Below, in pieces: positions 23,662 to 33,259 of a stretch of 64,000 bases of DNA. Source of the DNA: Mucilaginibacter aquaedulcis (GTDB lineage Bacteria > Bacteroidota > Bacteroidia > Sphingobacteriales > Sphingobacteriaceae); NCBI RefSeq assembly GCF_030409325.1, contig NZ_JAUFPR010000002.1, forward strand, positions 930,001 to 994,000, given 5' to 3'. A program made the translations under genes and the position numbers. The notes under the pieces are model-generated. The model had not been told where the DNA came from. It searched no databases and saw only the letters and a program-made list of their open reading frames with translations. Within the stretch, counting starts at the first letter, position 1. Each line of letters starts with the position of its first letter.

Positions 23662-24387
23662 TTATTGTGCTGATTTTTTGGCAGCAGCGTCGGCCGCTTT
23701 TTTAGCCTTTGTAGCTTCTACATAAGCTTTAAATAACTGGTGCCAGTTACGGCCATTATTATTCAAATACTGTTCATTTTTGGTTTTGTATATTTCAAAT
23801 ATGGCCGATATCTGTTTAATATTCTTAAAATCAACCGCTTGCTCACGAGCCTGCTTCAGGTTAGTAAGTATAGCTGTCTCTTCTGTAGGGGTAAGATCGG
23901 GTACTATGGCTTTGTAGCCAGCCAGTGTAAAAGCCACCTTACCGATTGTATATTTATCAAGTATGGCTTGTACCTGTTCTTCGCTCAAATCTTTTCGTAA
24001 ACCAGTCATCAGGTTTTCATGTACAGATTTTGGCAATGATGAGTTAACTATGATCTGCCTGTCCATAGTACTCAATGGCTTACCACTTTCAGGGTTAATA
24101 CCAGCCGGTACAGATTCATAACTATGGCTATTGTTCCAGTCGCGTATTGCTTTAAGATGGGCGGCTATCACCTCTTTTACACGTCCCTCTTTTTCTTTAT
24201 CATTAAGGCTTAAGGAGTTTACCCAATCAGTGGCTTTTTTATCAACCTCAGCGTCTGCTTTTACTTGTGCTTCGGGTGTTGCAGATACTGGCTTCGAAGC
24301 TGTCAGTTCCTGTGCATAGCTTGTAATGGTTAAAAACAACATTGCTATGAATGCCGTACCTATTATGTTTAATTTCTTCATCATCAA
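23662..24387 (-). CDS. DUF3826 secreted helical protein (copy 1)
   Basis: A 241 aa protein with signal peptide ending SYAQ (about residue 25) and a mature part that is almost fully helical and highly charged. The pattern KATDWVNSLSLNDKEKEGRVKEVIAAHLKAIRDW followed by YKAIVPDLTPTEETAILTNLKQAREQA and GRNWHQLF is typical of DUF3826. It ends in an Ala/Lys-rich tail (AKKAADAAAKKSAQ). No enzymatic motif is visible. The LT-x-x-E/Q segments faintly recall Spy/CpxP-type periplasmic helical proteins, though this is only resemblance. A paralogue at 45693-46373 stands at the head of the operon. The function is unknown; proteins of this family occur in pectin loci. Confidence 0.75.
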   Translation of the reverse strand: MMMKKLNIIGTAFIAMLFLTITSYAQELTASKPVSATPEAQVKADAEVDKKATDWVNSLSLNDKEKEGRVKEVIAAHLKAIRDWNNSHSYESVPAGINPESGKPLSTMDRQIIVNSSLPKSVHENLMTGLRKDLSEEQVQAILDKYTIGKVAFTLAGYKAIVPDLTPTEETAILTNLKQAREQAVDFKNIKQISAIFEIYKTKNEQYLNNNGRNWHQLFKAYVEATKAKKAADAAAKKSAQ

Positions 24388-24402
24388 TAAAGTTTATATA
24401 GA

Positions 24403-27156
24403 TTAATTTTTAACTTCAAAATCATAATTGCCTGAACCTACCCGGAAAACGGCCTTTCCATTTTCCATCTTCATCAGTTTAATATCTTTTATCGCTGTAA
24501 TTGCTTTTCCGCTCTCGGTGATAACTGACGTTATTGAAGCAGGCAGATAAACCAATGCATTGCTATTTGGTGGTATTGTTATATGCCATTTGAAATCGCT
24601 TTCATTTTTAGTCCAACTGCTTTTCACTAACCCATAAGGAGTTTGGTAAGAAGCCTTTACACTATTCAAATCATGAATAGCAGCAGGGTTCATTACAATT
24701 TGCTTAAAACCCGCATCTACTGTTTTAATACCTGCCAGATCCTGATAAAACCAGGCTATCAGATCGCCGAGGAGCATAATATGATTATGTGAATTCATGG
24801 CTGGGTTGGCAGTATCCCCGTTCCAAAGTTCCCAAATGGTAGTTGCGCCATGTTTTACCATATAACCCCAACTTGGATAATCGTTGTTACTGGCTATACG
24901 GTAAGCCAAATCCGGTCGCCCATATTCGGATAAGCCTCGCATGAGCCATTGCGTACCGATAACTCCTGTGCTGATGTGGCCCTTTGCTTCATCTTGAATT
25001 TTATTGACAATATTTTTAAATACTTCCTGACGAGCTTCAGGTGGTGTTATGCCAAAATAGAGCGGCAATAAATTAGCCGTAACGGTATTATTATCATATT
25101 GAAACTTCTTTTTATCCAGATATTTTTGGTTGAAAGCTTTAGCTGTATTTGCCTGCTGGGCGCTAAAGTTTTTTGCATCAACCGGTTTATGAAGCAGTAC
25201 AGCAAACTTTTGCATCAACCCTAATAAATGAAAATAGTAGGCCGATGCTATTAATTGCCCTTCGGTGTTGCGGGCAGGATCTTTGGAGTGGATGAGTTCG
25301 GGTGATTCGGGCGGAACGCACCAATCGCCATATTTGTCTTTGGTGATCAGGTTATCCTTCATGTATTTCCGCTTCATGTAATCCATCCATTTTTTCATAG
25401 ATGCATAATGCTTTTGAATAGGAGCCTCATCAGCAAACTGACGATACAGCATATCGGCTACCAGGATATAAGTACCCGGCCAGGTCATATTATCGCTGTA
25501 ATAGTTCCAATAGGCCGGGGCAACATCAGGTATAGCACCATCCGGCTTTTGCGACTCGCCTATGTCATCCAACCATTTGGCATACAGGTTTCCGTTGGCA
25601 AAAACAAAACTTTCTCCCAGGGAGCCAACAGCACGGTCGCCAAGCCATGGCATACGCTCATTACGCTGCGGGCAGTCAACAGGCATCCCCTTGTAATTGC
25701 TCAGTATTCCCCAGTAAGCATTCTTGTAAATTTGGTTAATAAGCTCGTTTGATGTTTCAAAGCCACCTGTGTTGGCTATGGCATCGTATACTACATGCCC
25801 TTCAAGGTCTGTCAGCTCCGGTTTACCTGGATATCCGCTGATCTCCAGATACCTGAAACCATGGTATACAAATACCGGGTGCCAGGTTTCCAGATCACTA
25901 CCCTTAAGGGTGTAAACATCTGTCACTTTAGCATCGCGCAAGTTGGCAACATACAGTTCACCATTAGGTTGCAAAGTTTCAGCATAACGAAGAGTTATTT
26001 TATCGCCTCTATTTCCTTTTACTTTCATTTGTACCCAACCTGCCATATTTTGCCCCATATCTATGATCCATATCCCGGGTTTCACCTGGTTTATAGCAAC
26101 AGGCTTTATAGTATCCATTATTTTAATGGGTTCGTTCATTTGCGCTTCAATCCTGCCTCCCGGTGCTTGTACCGATTCAGCATTTAACCATGCCTTATCG
26201 TTAAAACCAATGTTGTTCCAGCCAACAAATTCTTTGGTGGCATCATACTCCTCTCCATCATATTCATTGTTGGTACGGATGGGGCCATCTGCTGTAAATT
26301 TCCAGCTATTGTCACTGCTTATAATTTGCCGGGTACCATTTGTATATTCAATTTCTAATTGCAGCAACATCTTCGGGAAACCAAACTCCTTGATCTTTTT
26401 TGGTTTGTACTTAGGCCGCATGGTAAAGAAACGTCCGTTACCCAATATGGAAGCTATCGCATTTTCGCCCTGCTTAATATTATCGGTAACATCAAACGTA
26501 TTGTATTTTACAGATTGGGTATAATCAGTAGGTGGCTCAGCCAGTACCTGATCGCCAATGTGTTTGCCATTTACGTAAAGTTCATAATGCCCAAGACCAG
26601 CTATATAAACCGTTGCCTTTTTGATACCTGCTTTAACATCAAACTGCTTACGATAATATCTGGCCGAAAGGCGTGAAAATTTAGATACGCTATCCCAGGA
26701 GAAACCTTTATCGCACCCTATCCATTGGGCTTTCCAATCAGCCTGGTTTAGTAATCCTTCTGTCCACATAGCAGGCTTGCTCCAGGAGCTTGCACCTTTG
26801 TTTGTCCAAACCCTAACTTTCCAATAACAATTTGTGCGGCTTAATAATGGCTTGCCAGCATAACTAACCATAACAGATTGATCAGAATTAACCTTATGCG
26901 AATCCCACAGATCAGCTTCACCACGCTCAAGCTTTTCAGCTGTTGATGATACCATGATCTGATAAGCCTGTTGTTCAACACCTCGGGTATCACTTACAAT
27001 CTGCCAGCTTAAACGCGGATGGGTTGTACCAATCCCAAGCGGATTATGTAACATTTCGCACTTCAGATTTTGCAGACTTATATTTCCATAAGTATTTAAA
27101 CCCATGTTTACAACAAGGATTAAAACCAGGGATATATATATGTGTAATTTTTGCAT
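24403..27156 (-). CDS. GH78 alpha-L-rhamnosidase, full-length
   Basis: A 917 aa enzyme with an N-terminal signal segment (residues 3-24). The Ig-like start (LQNLKCEMLHNPLGIGTTHPRLSWQI), the two N-terminal beta-sandwiches (GLGHYELYVNGKHIGD) and the (alpha/alpha)6 barrel are standard for GH78. The active-site motif is DCPQRNERMPWLGD, giving Asp494, the likely general acid Glu500, and Asp507. The C-terminal strand domain ends in the KVGSGNYDFEV-like pattern (here FRVGSGNYDFEV) shared with the GH78 at 53899. Its ATG shares one base with the stop of the upstream GH2 gene. Likely reaction: hydrolysis of terminal alpha-L-rhamnosides in the periplasm. Confidence 0.92.
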   Translation of the reverse strand: MQKLHIYISLVLILVVNMGLNTYGNISLQNLKCEMLHNPLGIGTTHPRLSWQIVSDTRGVEQQAYQIMVSSTAEKLERGEADLWDSHKVNSDQSVMVSYAGKPLLSRTNCYWKVRVWTNKGASSWSKPAMWTEGLLNQADWKAQWIGCDKGFSWDSVSKFSRLSARYYRKQFDVKAGIKKATVYIAGLGHYELYVNGKHIGDQVLAEPPTDYTQSVKYNTFDVTDNIKQGENAIASILGNGRFFTMRPKYKPKKIKEFGFPKMLLQLEIEYTNGTRQIISSDNSWKFTADGPIRTNNEYDGEEYDATKEFVGWNNIGFNDKAWLNAESVQAPGGRIEAQMNEPIKIMDTIKPVAINQVKPGIWIIDMGQNMAGWVQMKVKGNRGDKITLRYAETLQPNGELYVANLRDAKVTDVYTLKGSDLETWHPVFVYHGFRYLEISGYPGKPELTDLEGHVVYDAIANTGGFETSNELINQIYKNAYWGILSNYKGMPVDCPQRNERMPWLGDRAVGSLGESFVFANGNLYAKWLDDIGESQKPDGAIPDVAPAYWNYYSDNMTWPGTYILVADMLYRQFADEAPIQKHYASMKKWMDYMKRKYMKDNLITKDKYGDWCVPPESPELIHSKDPARNTEGQLIASAYYFHLLGLMQKFAVLLHKPVDAKNFSAQQANTAKAFNQKYLDKKKFQYDNNTVTANLLPLYFGITPPEARQEVFKNIVNKIQDEAKGHISTGVIGTQWLMRGLSEYGRPDLAYRIASNNDYPSWGYMVKHGATTIWELWNGDTANPAMNSHNHIMLLGDLIAWFYQDLAGIKTVDAGFKQIVMNPAAIHDLNSVKASYQTPYGLVKSSWTKNESDFKWHITIPPNSNALVYLPASITSVITESGKAITAIKDIKLMKMENGKAVFRVGSGNYDFEVKN

Positions 27157-29954
27157 TACTTACCCGAAAAATCAAAATACAGGTTGAGCGACAGCGCATC
27201 CTCTATATTTTTGTCATAATTAAAATATTGGTTCTTTTTGCCGGCCGGCCCTAAATTTTCCGGCTTTTGCGATTTAGTACCTATTGGCGTAATGCCATGC
27301 ATAAATGATATATCGCCGGAAGGGAAAGCCGGGGCCACATTGTATACCTTTTGCGGATTTGCCGGGGTAAACAAACGCATAAACACATCGCGGCTATTGC
27401 ATACAATAGTTATAGGTTGGCCAGTGGTTTCTAACTTCATCCAGTACAGGTTGGAGTAATAGCCTTTAAATTCCGGGTAAACTACTTTGCCCTGGCCGGT
27501 AATAGTATTGTTATATATCTTGTCCCAAACACCCAGACGTGTGCCTTTCATCCGGTTCTTCCAAACACGGTATGGGCCATCACCTAAATAACTCACTCCT
27601 TTTATTTCCTTTTCCGGAAAAGAGAAATTTACCCCTAATAGTGTTGCTTCTTCACCAATAGGCCAGTATTTTACATCTAATTGCACCCACCCTGATGGGT
27701 AAATAGTCCACCGCAGCACTGGCTCAGTTAGCTTTGGTGGGAATACACCTTCTACTATTAAATTATCTCCTTCGTAGCGATGTATGAGTTTTTGGAAACC
27801 GGCTTGTCCCTGTCCTTCAATCAATATAGGGCCGTTATTAAATTGAATATTCCCTTTAGCATTTTTTACTTTTACCAGTATACCTGAGTTGCGGTTAAAG
27901 TCCAGCTCGATGCCGTTACTGGCTTTAACCTTAAATAACGAATCAGTTTCAGTTAGCTGAGCTTTGCTCTCGCCTGTTTTGCTAATCATGCCGGCCGTTA
28001 GTTTATCATGACTGCTGATCGGAAAACTCCAGGTAAATAGCTCATGCTTTGTAACATCATAAGCAGTGATGTACAATACATCAAAACCCCGCCAGCCGAC
28101 AGGTAATTGTACCTGCAAATTGCCATATTGCCCCGGCAACACATCAGGAGATGTTATTACACCTGATTTGGCCGCAATACTTGCTTTTTGATAGGGATTA
28201 TCCAGCTTAACCAATTTGTAACTAAAACTGCATTGCTTAAGGTTTGTATAAAAATAGCGATTCTGCAGGCGCAGGGTTCCGTTAAAAGCCGGGGTAATTT
28301 CTCGTGGTTCAAGATATACCGGGCTCCAAACTTCTTTAATAGTATAATAGCTGCCTTCCTTTTCGTGGTATGGGCCAACTATACCATCAGGGCCATGATC
28401 GCCGTCTGTATCCAGTTCACCATTCTTGTCTGCATGTTCTACTGCCTCATCTGCAAAATCCCATATAAATCCACCTGCCGAAATTGGTGTATGCCACATT
28501 TGGTTCCAAAAATCTTCCAGACCGGCACCTGCCCCGCCATCATAAAGCCCGTGTAAAAACTCTGTCGGGAAAAATACGTCATGCCCATTGATCCCTGTGT
28601 TAATGCCATAATCATAGTTGATATAGTGCTGTGTATTGGTGCCTCTGAAAATTCCCCAGGGATGTATAAGCGGGCGCTTTTGTATGTCAAGTTCATCAAA
28701 CCAATGATCAAGATCAAAGTTAAACCCTCCCTCATTGCCATTGTCCCAAACTACTATGGATGGATGGTTTATATCTTTTTCTATCAGTTCCCTGGTTAAT
28801 TTGGAACCAACCTGTGTATCGTAACTGTGGTGCCAGCCGGTTAACTCATCCAATACAAACAAACCCAATGAATCACATACATCCAGAAAATGATCATCAG
28901 GCGGGTAATGCGACATGCGGACCGCATTCATGTTCATATCTTTCATCAGCTGCACATCTTCAATGCTTATCTTTTTATTTAAAGCCCTGCCTGTTGTTGG
29001 CCAAAACGAATGCCGATTTACCCCTTTGAACTTGATCTTAACATTGTTAACATAAATACCGTCATGTTCACGCAGTTCCACTGTGCGGAAACCAATTCTT
29101 TGCTTTACAGCATGTATAGTTTTGCCATTTTGCGTGAGAGTAAAAACTACGTTATACAGGTTTGGCGATTCGGGCGTCCATAATTTGGGAGATGAAATAT
29201 GGGTACTGATATTGACCAATGTATCTCCCGTATTAACCTTAGCTGTAAATGCAGCACCTTCTTTTTGACCATTCAGTGTATAAATCTGTCCGGTTATTAT
29301 ACCTGTTTTGGCTGATGATAGTCTTAAGGTAGCTTTCAGGTTGCCATTTGCTTTTGCATCAATGGCGTAGTAATTAATATGACTTTGTGGAGATACCTCC
29401 AAAAACACTGGTCTGAAAATGCCGCCAAATATCCAGAAATCGCCTTTTCTTTCCGCCGCGTTCACCGAAGCATTGGCCGAATGTTTGGAGACAGTTACCT
29501 CCAACAAGTTGGATTTTCCGTAGTTAAGCATTTTGCTCACATCGTACTTAAAGCGGTAGAACGAGCCCTGATGTATGGGCCCGGCAGATTGCCCATTAAG
29601 TTTAACTTCAGTATCGGTCATTGAACCATCAAAAACGATATTAATAGCTTTACCCTGCCACGATGCCGGTATGGCAAATTCATATTTATACAGCCCTTTC
29701 TCTTTGCCTCGTAAACTATCTTTAGATAGCCCATAGTTATATTTACCAAATCCTTGAAACTCCCAATTAGAGGGTACCGGAATAGTTGTCCATTTGCCTG
29801 AGTTCCTGCCTTCGGTACAGAAAAACTGCCAGTTAACGGTGTGATCACTACCTGTACCTGAAAGAAACATTTTTTGCGTTTCCTGTGCGTGGATAATTAA
29901 CCCGCTAAGTATAAACAAGACAACAAAATATATTTTAAGGCAGGTGGATCTCAT
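27156..29954 (-). CDS. GH2 exo-glycosidase (beta-galactosidase/uronidase group)
   Basis: A secreted 932 aa GH2 enzyme (signal peptide ending IHAQ at residue 24). The sugar-binding jelly roll occupies about residues 30-190, the Ig-like domain 195-300 and the TIM barrel 305-560, with C-terminal beta-domains beyond. The acid/base is Glu408 in WDNGNEGG and the nucleophile is Glu465 in FPTEFLHGLYDGG. The nucleophile context differs from LacZ (EYSHAMGN), so the sugar specificity is probably different; GH2 enzymes of RG-II loci include uronidases and an alpha-L-arabinopyranosidase. It is adjacent to the SASA esterase (4 bp) and overlaps GH78 by one base. Confidence 0.88.
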   Translation of the reverse strand: MRSTCLKIYFVVLFILSGLIIHAQETQKMFLSGTGSDHTVNWQFFCTEGRNSGKWTTIPVPSNWEFQGFGKYNYGLSKDSLRGKEKGLYKYEFAIPASWQGKAINIVFDGSMTDTEVKLNGQSAGPIHQGSFYRFKYDVSKMLNYGKSNLLEVTVSKHSANASVNAAERKGDFWIFGGIFRPVFLEVSPQSHINYYAIDAKANGNLKATLRLSSAKTGIITGQIYTLNGQKEGAAFTAKVNTGDTLVNISTHISSPKLWTPESPNLYNVVFTLTQNGKTIHAVKQRIGFRTVELREHDGIYVNNVKIKFKGVNRHSFWPTTGRALNKKISIEDVQLMKDMNMNAVRMSHYPPDDHFLDVCDSLGLFVLDELTGWHHSYDTQVGSKLTRELIEKDINHPSIVVWDNGNEGGFNFDLDHWFDELDIQKRPLIHPWGIFRGTNTQHYINYDYGINTGINGHDVFFPTEFLHGLYDGGAGAGLEDFWNQMWHTPISAGGFIWDFADEAVEHADKNGELDTDGDHGPDGIVGPYHEKEGSYYTIKEVWSPVYLEPREITPAFNGTLRLQNRYFYTNLKQCSFSYKLVKLDNPYQKASIAAKSGVITSPDVLPGQYGNLQVQLPVGWRGFDVLYITAYDVTKHELFTWSFPISSHDKLTAGMISKTGESKAQLTETDSLFKVKASNGIELDFNRNSGILVKVKNAKGNIQFNNGPILIEGQGQAGFQKLIHRYEGDNLIVEGVFPPKLTEPVLRWTIYPSGWVQLDVKYWPIGEEATLLGVNFSFPEKEIKGVSYLGDGPYRVWKNRMKGTRLGVWDKIYNNTITGQGKVVYPEFKGYYSNLYWMKLETTGQPITIVCNSRDVFMRLFTPANPQKVYNVAPAFPSGDISFMHGITPIGTKSQKPENLGPAGKKNQYFNYDKNIEDALSLNLYFDFSGK

Positions 29955-29958
29955 AGTT

Positions 29959-31416
29959 TCAGTTAGCGTTTAAGGTAAACTTTAAAGGGTTATCGGTACG
30001 GAAAGGCACAGCCGGTAATCCGTTTCGGTTATAAAAATTAGGTTGGGCAGATTCTGACCAGGCAAACCGGGCAGCCACCGGCACAGTTACAGATGGTGCT
30101 GAAACTTCAATGGTATTGCCTATTATGGTTGCATCAGCGGGTACAAATTTGCCGTCGGTACCGGCAATTGTAAAGTCGCTTAGTGGTTTTCCGTTATGAC
30201 TAACCAGGCCATTGCCAACGCTGTTAAATTCAATAATGATCTTGTTGGCGCTGGTCTTCATGCTTTTGTACATGGGTCCTGAGCTTACAAGCTGCTTCTG
30301 ATTATAAGTGTCAGCCAGGGCCTGTAATTCTAACCGTCGGCCTATTTCCCATTTAAAGGGCGGATGAATATTTTTCAGATCATCGTTCAAATCCGTAGTT
30401 ACAATCATGGCCGTGTGTGGTATTTTCAGGGCCATAGTTTGGGCCTCTCGCAGTTCGGGCTCTGTATACTCTGTGTAGGAAACAGGCCCTTTTCCTTGCG
30501 AATAATAGTAGGGCGCTATCTGCACGTAATAAAATGGGAGATTGCTGTTGCTCCAAAGCCTACGCCAGCTATTGATGAGCGCTTCCATTTTGTAGGTATA
30601 GGTAATGGTTTCACCTAAAAAGCAATTGCTTTCACCCTGGTACCATAAAAAACCTTTAAGTGCAAAGGGAGCCAGCGGCTCAATCATTTTATTGTAGAAC
30701 TTCCCCGGATCACCATCTATTTTAACATTATTAGCTTTGAAGTATGGGATGGCATCAAAAGCATCACTTGACACCCAAGGTTCAATTCTGCTGCCGCTTA
30801 CTGCCGAGGAAATAATGCCAACAGGCACGTTGAGATCATGATTTAAATTTTTAGCAAAGAAATAACCTGCCGCAGAAAATGCCCTCAAAGCAGAGTCTTC
30901 GGCTATACTCCAGCCTGAATGGGTAGAATCAGGCTTTTGAAGATTTTTTTGGGTTACAAGAAATATCCTGATGTGGGAGTTATGAGTGCGTTCCAATTCA
31001 TCAACCGGGGAATTAACTGTACTGGTATCAGGCTTTTTTACCTTGCTATTCTTGCGCATCTCATACTGCATATTTGATTGGCCCGAGCATAACCAAACCT
31101 CACCTACCAAAATATTATGCAATTCAATTCTATTTGATCCTTTTATGGTTAAAGTAGCTGGTTTTGCCGACGCCTGCATCGCATCTAACATCACTATCCA
31201 CTTACCTGCCTGGTCGGTTATTGTAGATTTGCTTTGAGTTTTAAATTTAACGCTAACCTTTTCGCCAGGCTTGGCTGTTCCCCAGATAGGTATTGACTGA
31301 TTGCGTTGCAGCACCATTCCATTACCCAATATTTTAGGTAATATAACCTGTGCCTTACTGCTTGTTAAGCAACAAACCATCATGATCAACAAAACAAATA
31401 TTTCTCTAACCCTCAT
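29959..31416 (-). CDS. Secreted SASA-type carbohydrate O-acetylesterase (copy 2)
   Basis: A 485 aa paralogue of the esterase at 148-1572. The signal peptide ends at about residue 22 (SSKAQ). The nucleophile is Ser114 in CSGQSNMQY, the second SGNH block is LWYQGESN, and the Asp/His block is DLNDDLKNIHPP. The N-terminal beta-sandwich starts with NGMVLQRNQSIPIWG. An inserted module around residues 165-215 (GWSIAEDSALRAFSAAGYFFAK) is normal for the family. Two copies in one locus suggest two differently placed acetyl groups or different glycan contexts. Acetylated methyl-fucose and aceric acid occur in RG-II, but substrate cannot be read from sequence. Confidence 0.88.
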   Translation of the reverse strand: MRVREIFVLLIMMVCCLTSSKAQVILPKILGNGMVLQRNQSIPIWGTAKPGEKVSVKFKTQSKSTITDQAGKWIVMLDAMQASAKPATLTIKGSNRIELHNILVGEVWLCSGQSNMQYEMRKNSKVKKPDTSTVNSPVDELERTHNSHIRIFLVTQKNLQKPDSTHSGWSIAEDSALRAFSAAGYFFAKNLNHDLNVPVGIISSAVSGSRIEPWVSSDAFDAIPYFKANNVKIDGDPGKFYNKMIEPLAPFALKGFLWYQGESNCFLGETITYTYKMEALINSWRRLWSNSNLPFYYVQIAPYYYSQGKGPVSYTEYTEPELREAQTMALKIPHTAMIVTTDLNDDLKNIHPPFKWEIGRRLELQALADTYNQKQLVSSGPMYKSMKTSANKIIIEFNSVGNGLVSHNGKPLSDFTIAGTDGKFVPADATIIGNTIEVSAPSVTVPVAARFAWSESAQPNFYNRNGLPAVPFRTDNPLKFTLNAN

Positions 31417-31419
31417 CCT

Positions 31420-33258
31420 TTAATAATTACTTGTTTTGAACGATTTGATATAAAACACGGCAGTTTTAGCAGCCTCACCGGCTTTTGGTAAGTCATAATC
31501 CTGATCTGTAGGTGTATCTGCATTAGGAAAACGTATTACATCTCCGGTCCTGAAAACCACACGACTTACTTTTAGCACCGGAGCAAAAAACAGGGAGGGC
31601 GACATATCTTTTCCGTTGATATTGATCGTGTAAAACCGGGAATCTGTATTTAGTTTCAGGATAACATGATAGCTTTTATCCGCCTCATATTTGATCAGGT
31701 TTTTATCCCGATAACCAGCCTTTGTATAAAATCTGCCTGTAGAATCAAGCGTAAGCCTGATTGCTGCATCTCCTTTTTCGTTTTGAAATTCAATATCCAG
31801 CTTACCAGTGTTATTTTGGCCGGATACGATAGTGAAATCGGCCAATAGCTTTTTAGAGGCTGGTACTACCCGCTCAGCTTTGGCATAATCAAAGGGGTCG
31901 CTGTCTTTCAGCGTTAAACTGCGCTCGCCATCGGGAGATTTATCAATACCAACAGGTGCCCATTGCGGGCTGTAAGTATTCCATTTTTCCAATTCTTTAC
32001 CTGCAGGCATGTCATTAAATACTTCATTCGCATGAGCATCTGCAACCTCGCTTACAGGTACAGGAATCGATGACACCCATATATCTTCCTTATTCATGCT
32101 ATAGGTAACCCATAGCTTACCTCCTGGTGGAATCCCGTTACCTTCCTCAATTCCTCTTACATATTGCGGGCCGTATGATTTATAAGCCCCGCCATAACGC
32201 AGCGAGGTGATCTCGCCATTAACCAGTAAAAGATTATTATAATTTAAACCGTCTGCACTAACAGAAATAGCCAGCGGCCATCTGAACTCCGAAGGATTAT
32301 ACACCGTAGCATATTTACCATCTGACGTACGCTGGCCCCATATCTTAGCATTACTATTTACAAAACGAGGAGCGCGAGAAGCATTAGCCGGCCAGGTTTT
32401 ACCATTATCGGTACTGATAGATGTTAATGCGTTTTTCCATAAGCCAACCACTCTACCATCTGGCAGGTGATAGAAGTTAAAAGCTTTATATTCTTTATGT
32501 AAAGGGATTAACGGATCTTTACGGTCTGTTTCCTCGGCCCACTGCATCATCATTAAAGGGTTAGCCATCAGCTCATCACAGGCCTTTATAAATCCTTTAT
32601 CTTTGCTTGTTTTATAAAAAGGAAAAGTGGAGTTTTTTTCGTTCCATTTAGGGTTATAGTGTATAAAATAAATGGGACCATATTTACCATCTGGTAATAC
32701 TTCTCGTACTACACGGCCAATGCCCAGGCCATCATTAGGATCGTCATGCCCATCTAAACAAATACCATAGAAACCTAATATCAGTAACCTTTTTGATTTA
32801 CTGGTAAAAAAACCCATACGCTGGTGCATTACTGAATAGAGATTTTTCGCTACTCCTGGATGTCCTTCCTTGGTGGTGCCGTCAGGTATTTTATATTGAG
32901 GAAAAACGACGGTTGGCTTTGACCATATCTGCCCATCTTTTGAGGTAATTAATAAAGTTTGACCCGGTGGTACACTCTCTCCTACCTTGTCGCTCAAATA
33001 CTCCACATAAAAAGTATTATTCCAGTAAGCAAGCATAGGTGCATGGTTATAAGTAAACCCGAAGCCATCAGCCAGTTCCGGATGCTCACGGTTGGCTCTG
33101 AATATTTGCTGGCTATGTACACCTATCGCCGGACTTAGCTGCCCATGATGATAGTCGACATTGACCACCGTGTTTCCGGTATAGCGAACCGTATCCTGTG
33201 CTTGTGCCACACAGATAGTTAAAGTGAAAAATAATATATATACAATGATTTTATTCAT
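31420..33258 (-). CDS. BNR_4-type beta-propeller protein with C-terminal jelly roll
   Basis: A secreted 612 aa protein (signal peptide ending VAQAQ). Residues about 30-400 show a propeller with BNR_4-like features: GFTYNHAPMLAYWNNTFYVEYL, LLITSKDGQIWSKPTVVFP and SISTDNGKTWP. Residues about 440-610 form a LamG/concanavalin-like sandwich (LDIEFQNEKGDAAIRLTL, YTININGKDM). No assigned catalytic residues are visible. Related seven-bladed folds include GH145 and PL27 enzymes acting on rhamnose-glucuronate linkages, and these would suit a rhamnose-rich substrate, but this is only a fold-level analogy. It lies 3 bp from the SASA gene and one base from the GH43-like gene. Confidence 0.65.
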   Translation of the reverse strand: MNKIIVYILFFTLTICVAQAQDTVRYTGNTVVNVDYHHGQLSPAIGVHSQQIFRANREHPELADGFGFTYNHAPMLAYWNNTFYVEYLSDKVGESVPPGQTLLITSKDGQIWSKPTVVFPQYKIPDGTTKEGHPGVAKNLYSVMHQRMGFFTSKSKRLLILGFYGICLDGHDDPNDGLGIGRVVREVLPDGKYGPIYFIHYNPKWNEKNSTFPFYKTSKDKGFIKACDELMANPLMMMQWAEETDRKDPLIPLHKEYKAFNFYHLPDGRVVGLWKNALTSISTDNGKTWPANASRAPRFVNSNAKIWGQRTSDGKYATVYNPSEFRWPLAISVSADGLNYNNLLLVNGEITSLRYGGAYKSYGPQYVRGIEEGNGIPPGGKLWVTYSMNKEDIWVSSIPVPVSEVADAHANEVFNDMPAGKELEKWNTYSPQWAPVGIDKSPDGERSLTLKDSDPFDYAKAERVVPASKKLLADFTIVSGQNNTGKLDIEFQNEKGDAAIRLTLDSTGRFYTKAGYRDKNLIKYEADKSYHVILKLNTDSRFYTININGKDMSPSLFFAPVLKVSRVVFRTGDVIRFPNADTPTDQDYDLPKAGEAAKTAVFYIKSFKTSNY

Positions 33259-33259
33259 G

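Noticed and set aside
27024..28741. Many ORFs of 60-130 codons on the plus strand opposite the GH2 and GH78 genes
   Set aside because: They are antisense shadows of long, well-supported genes, with no signal peptide, family motif or start context.
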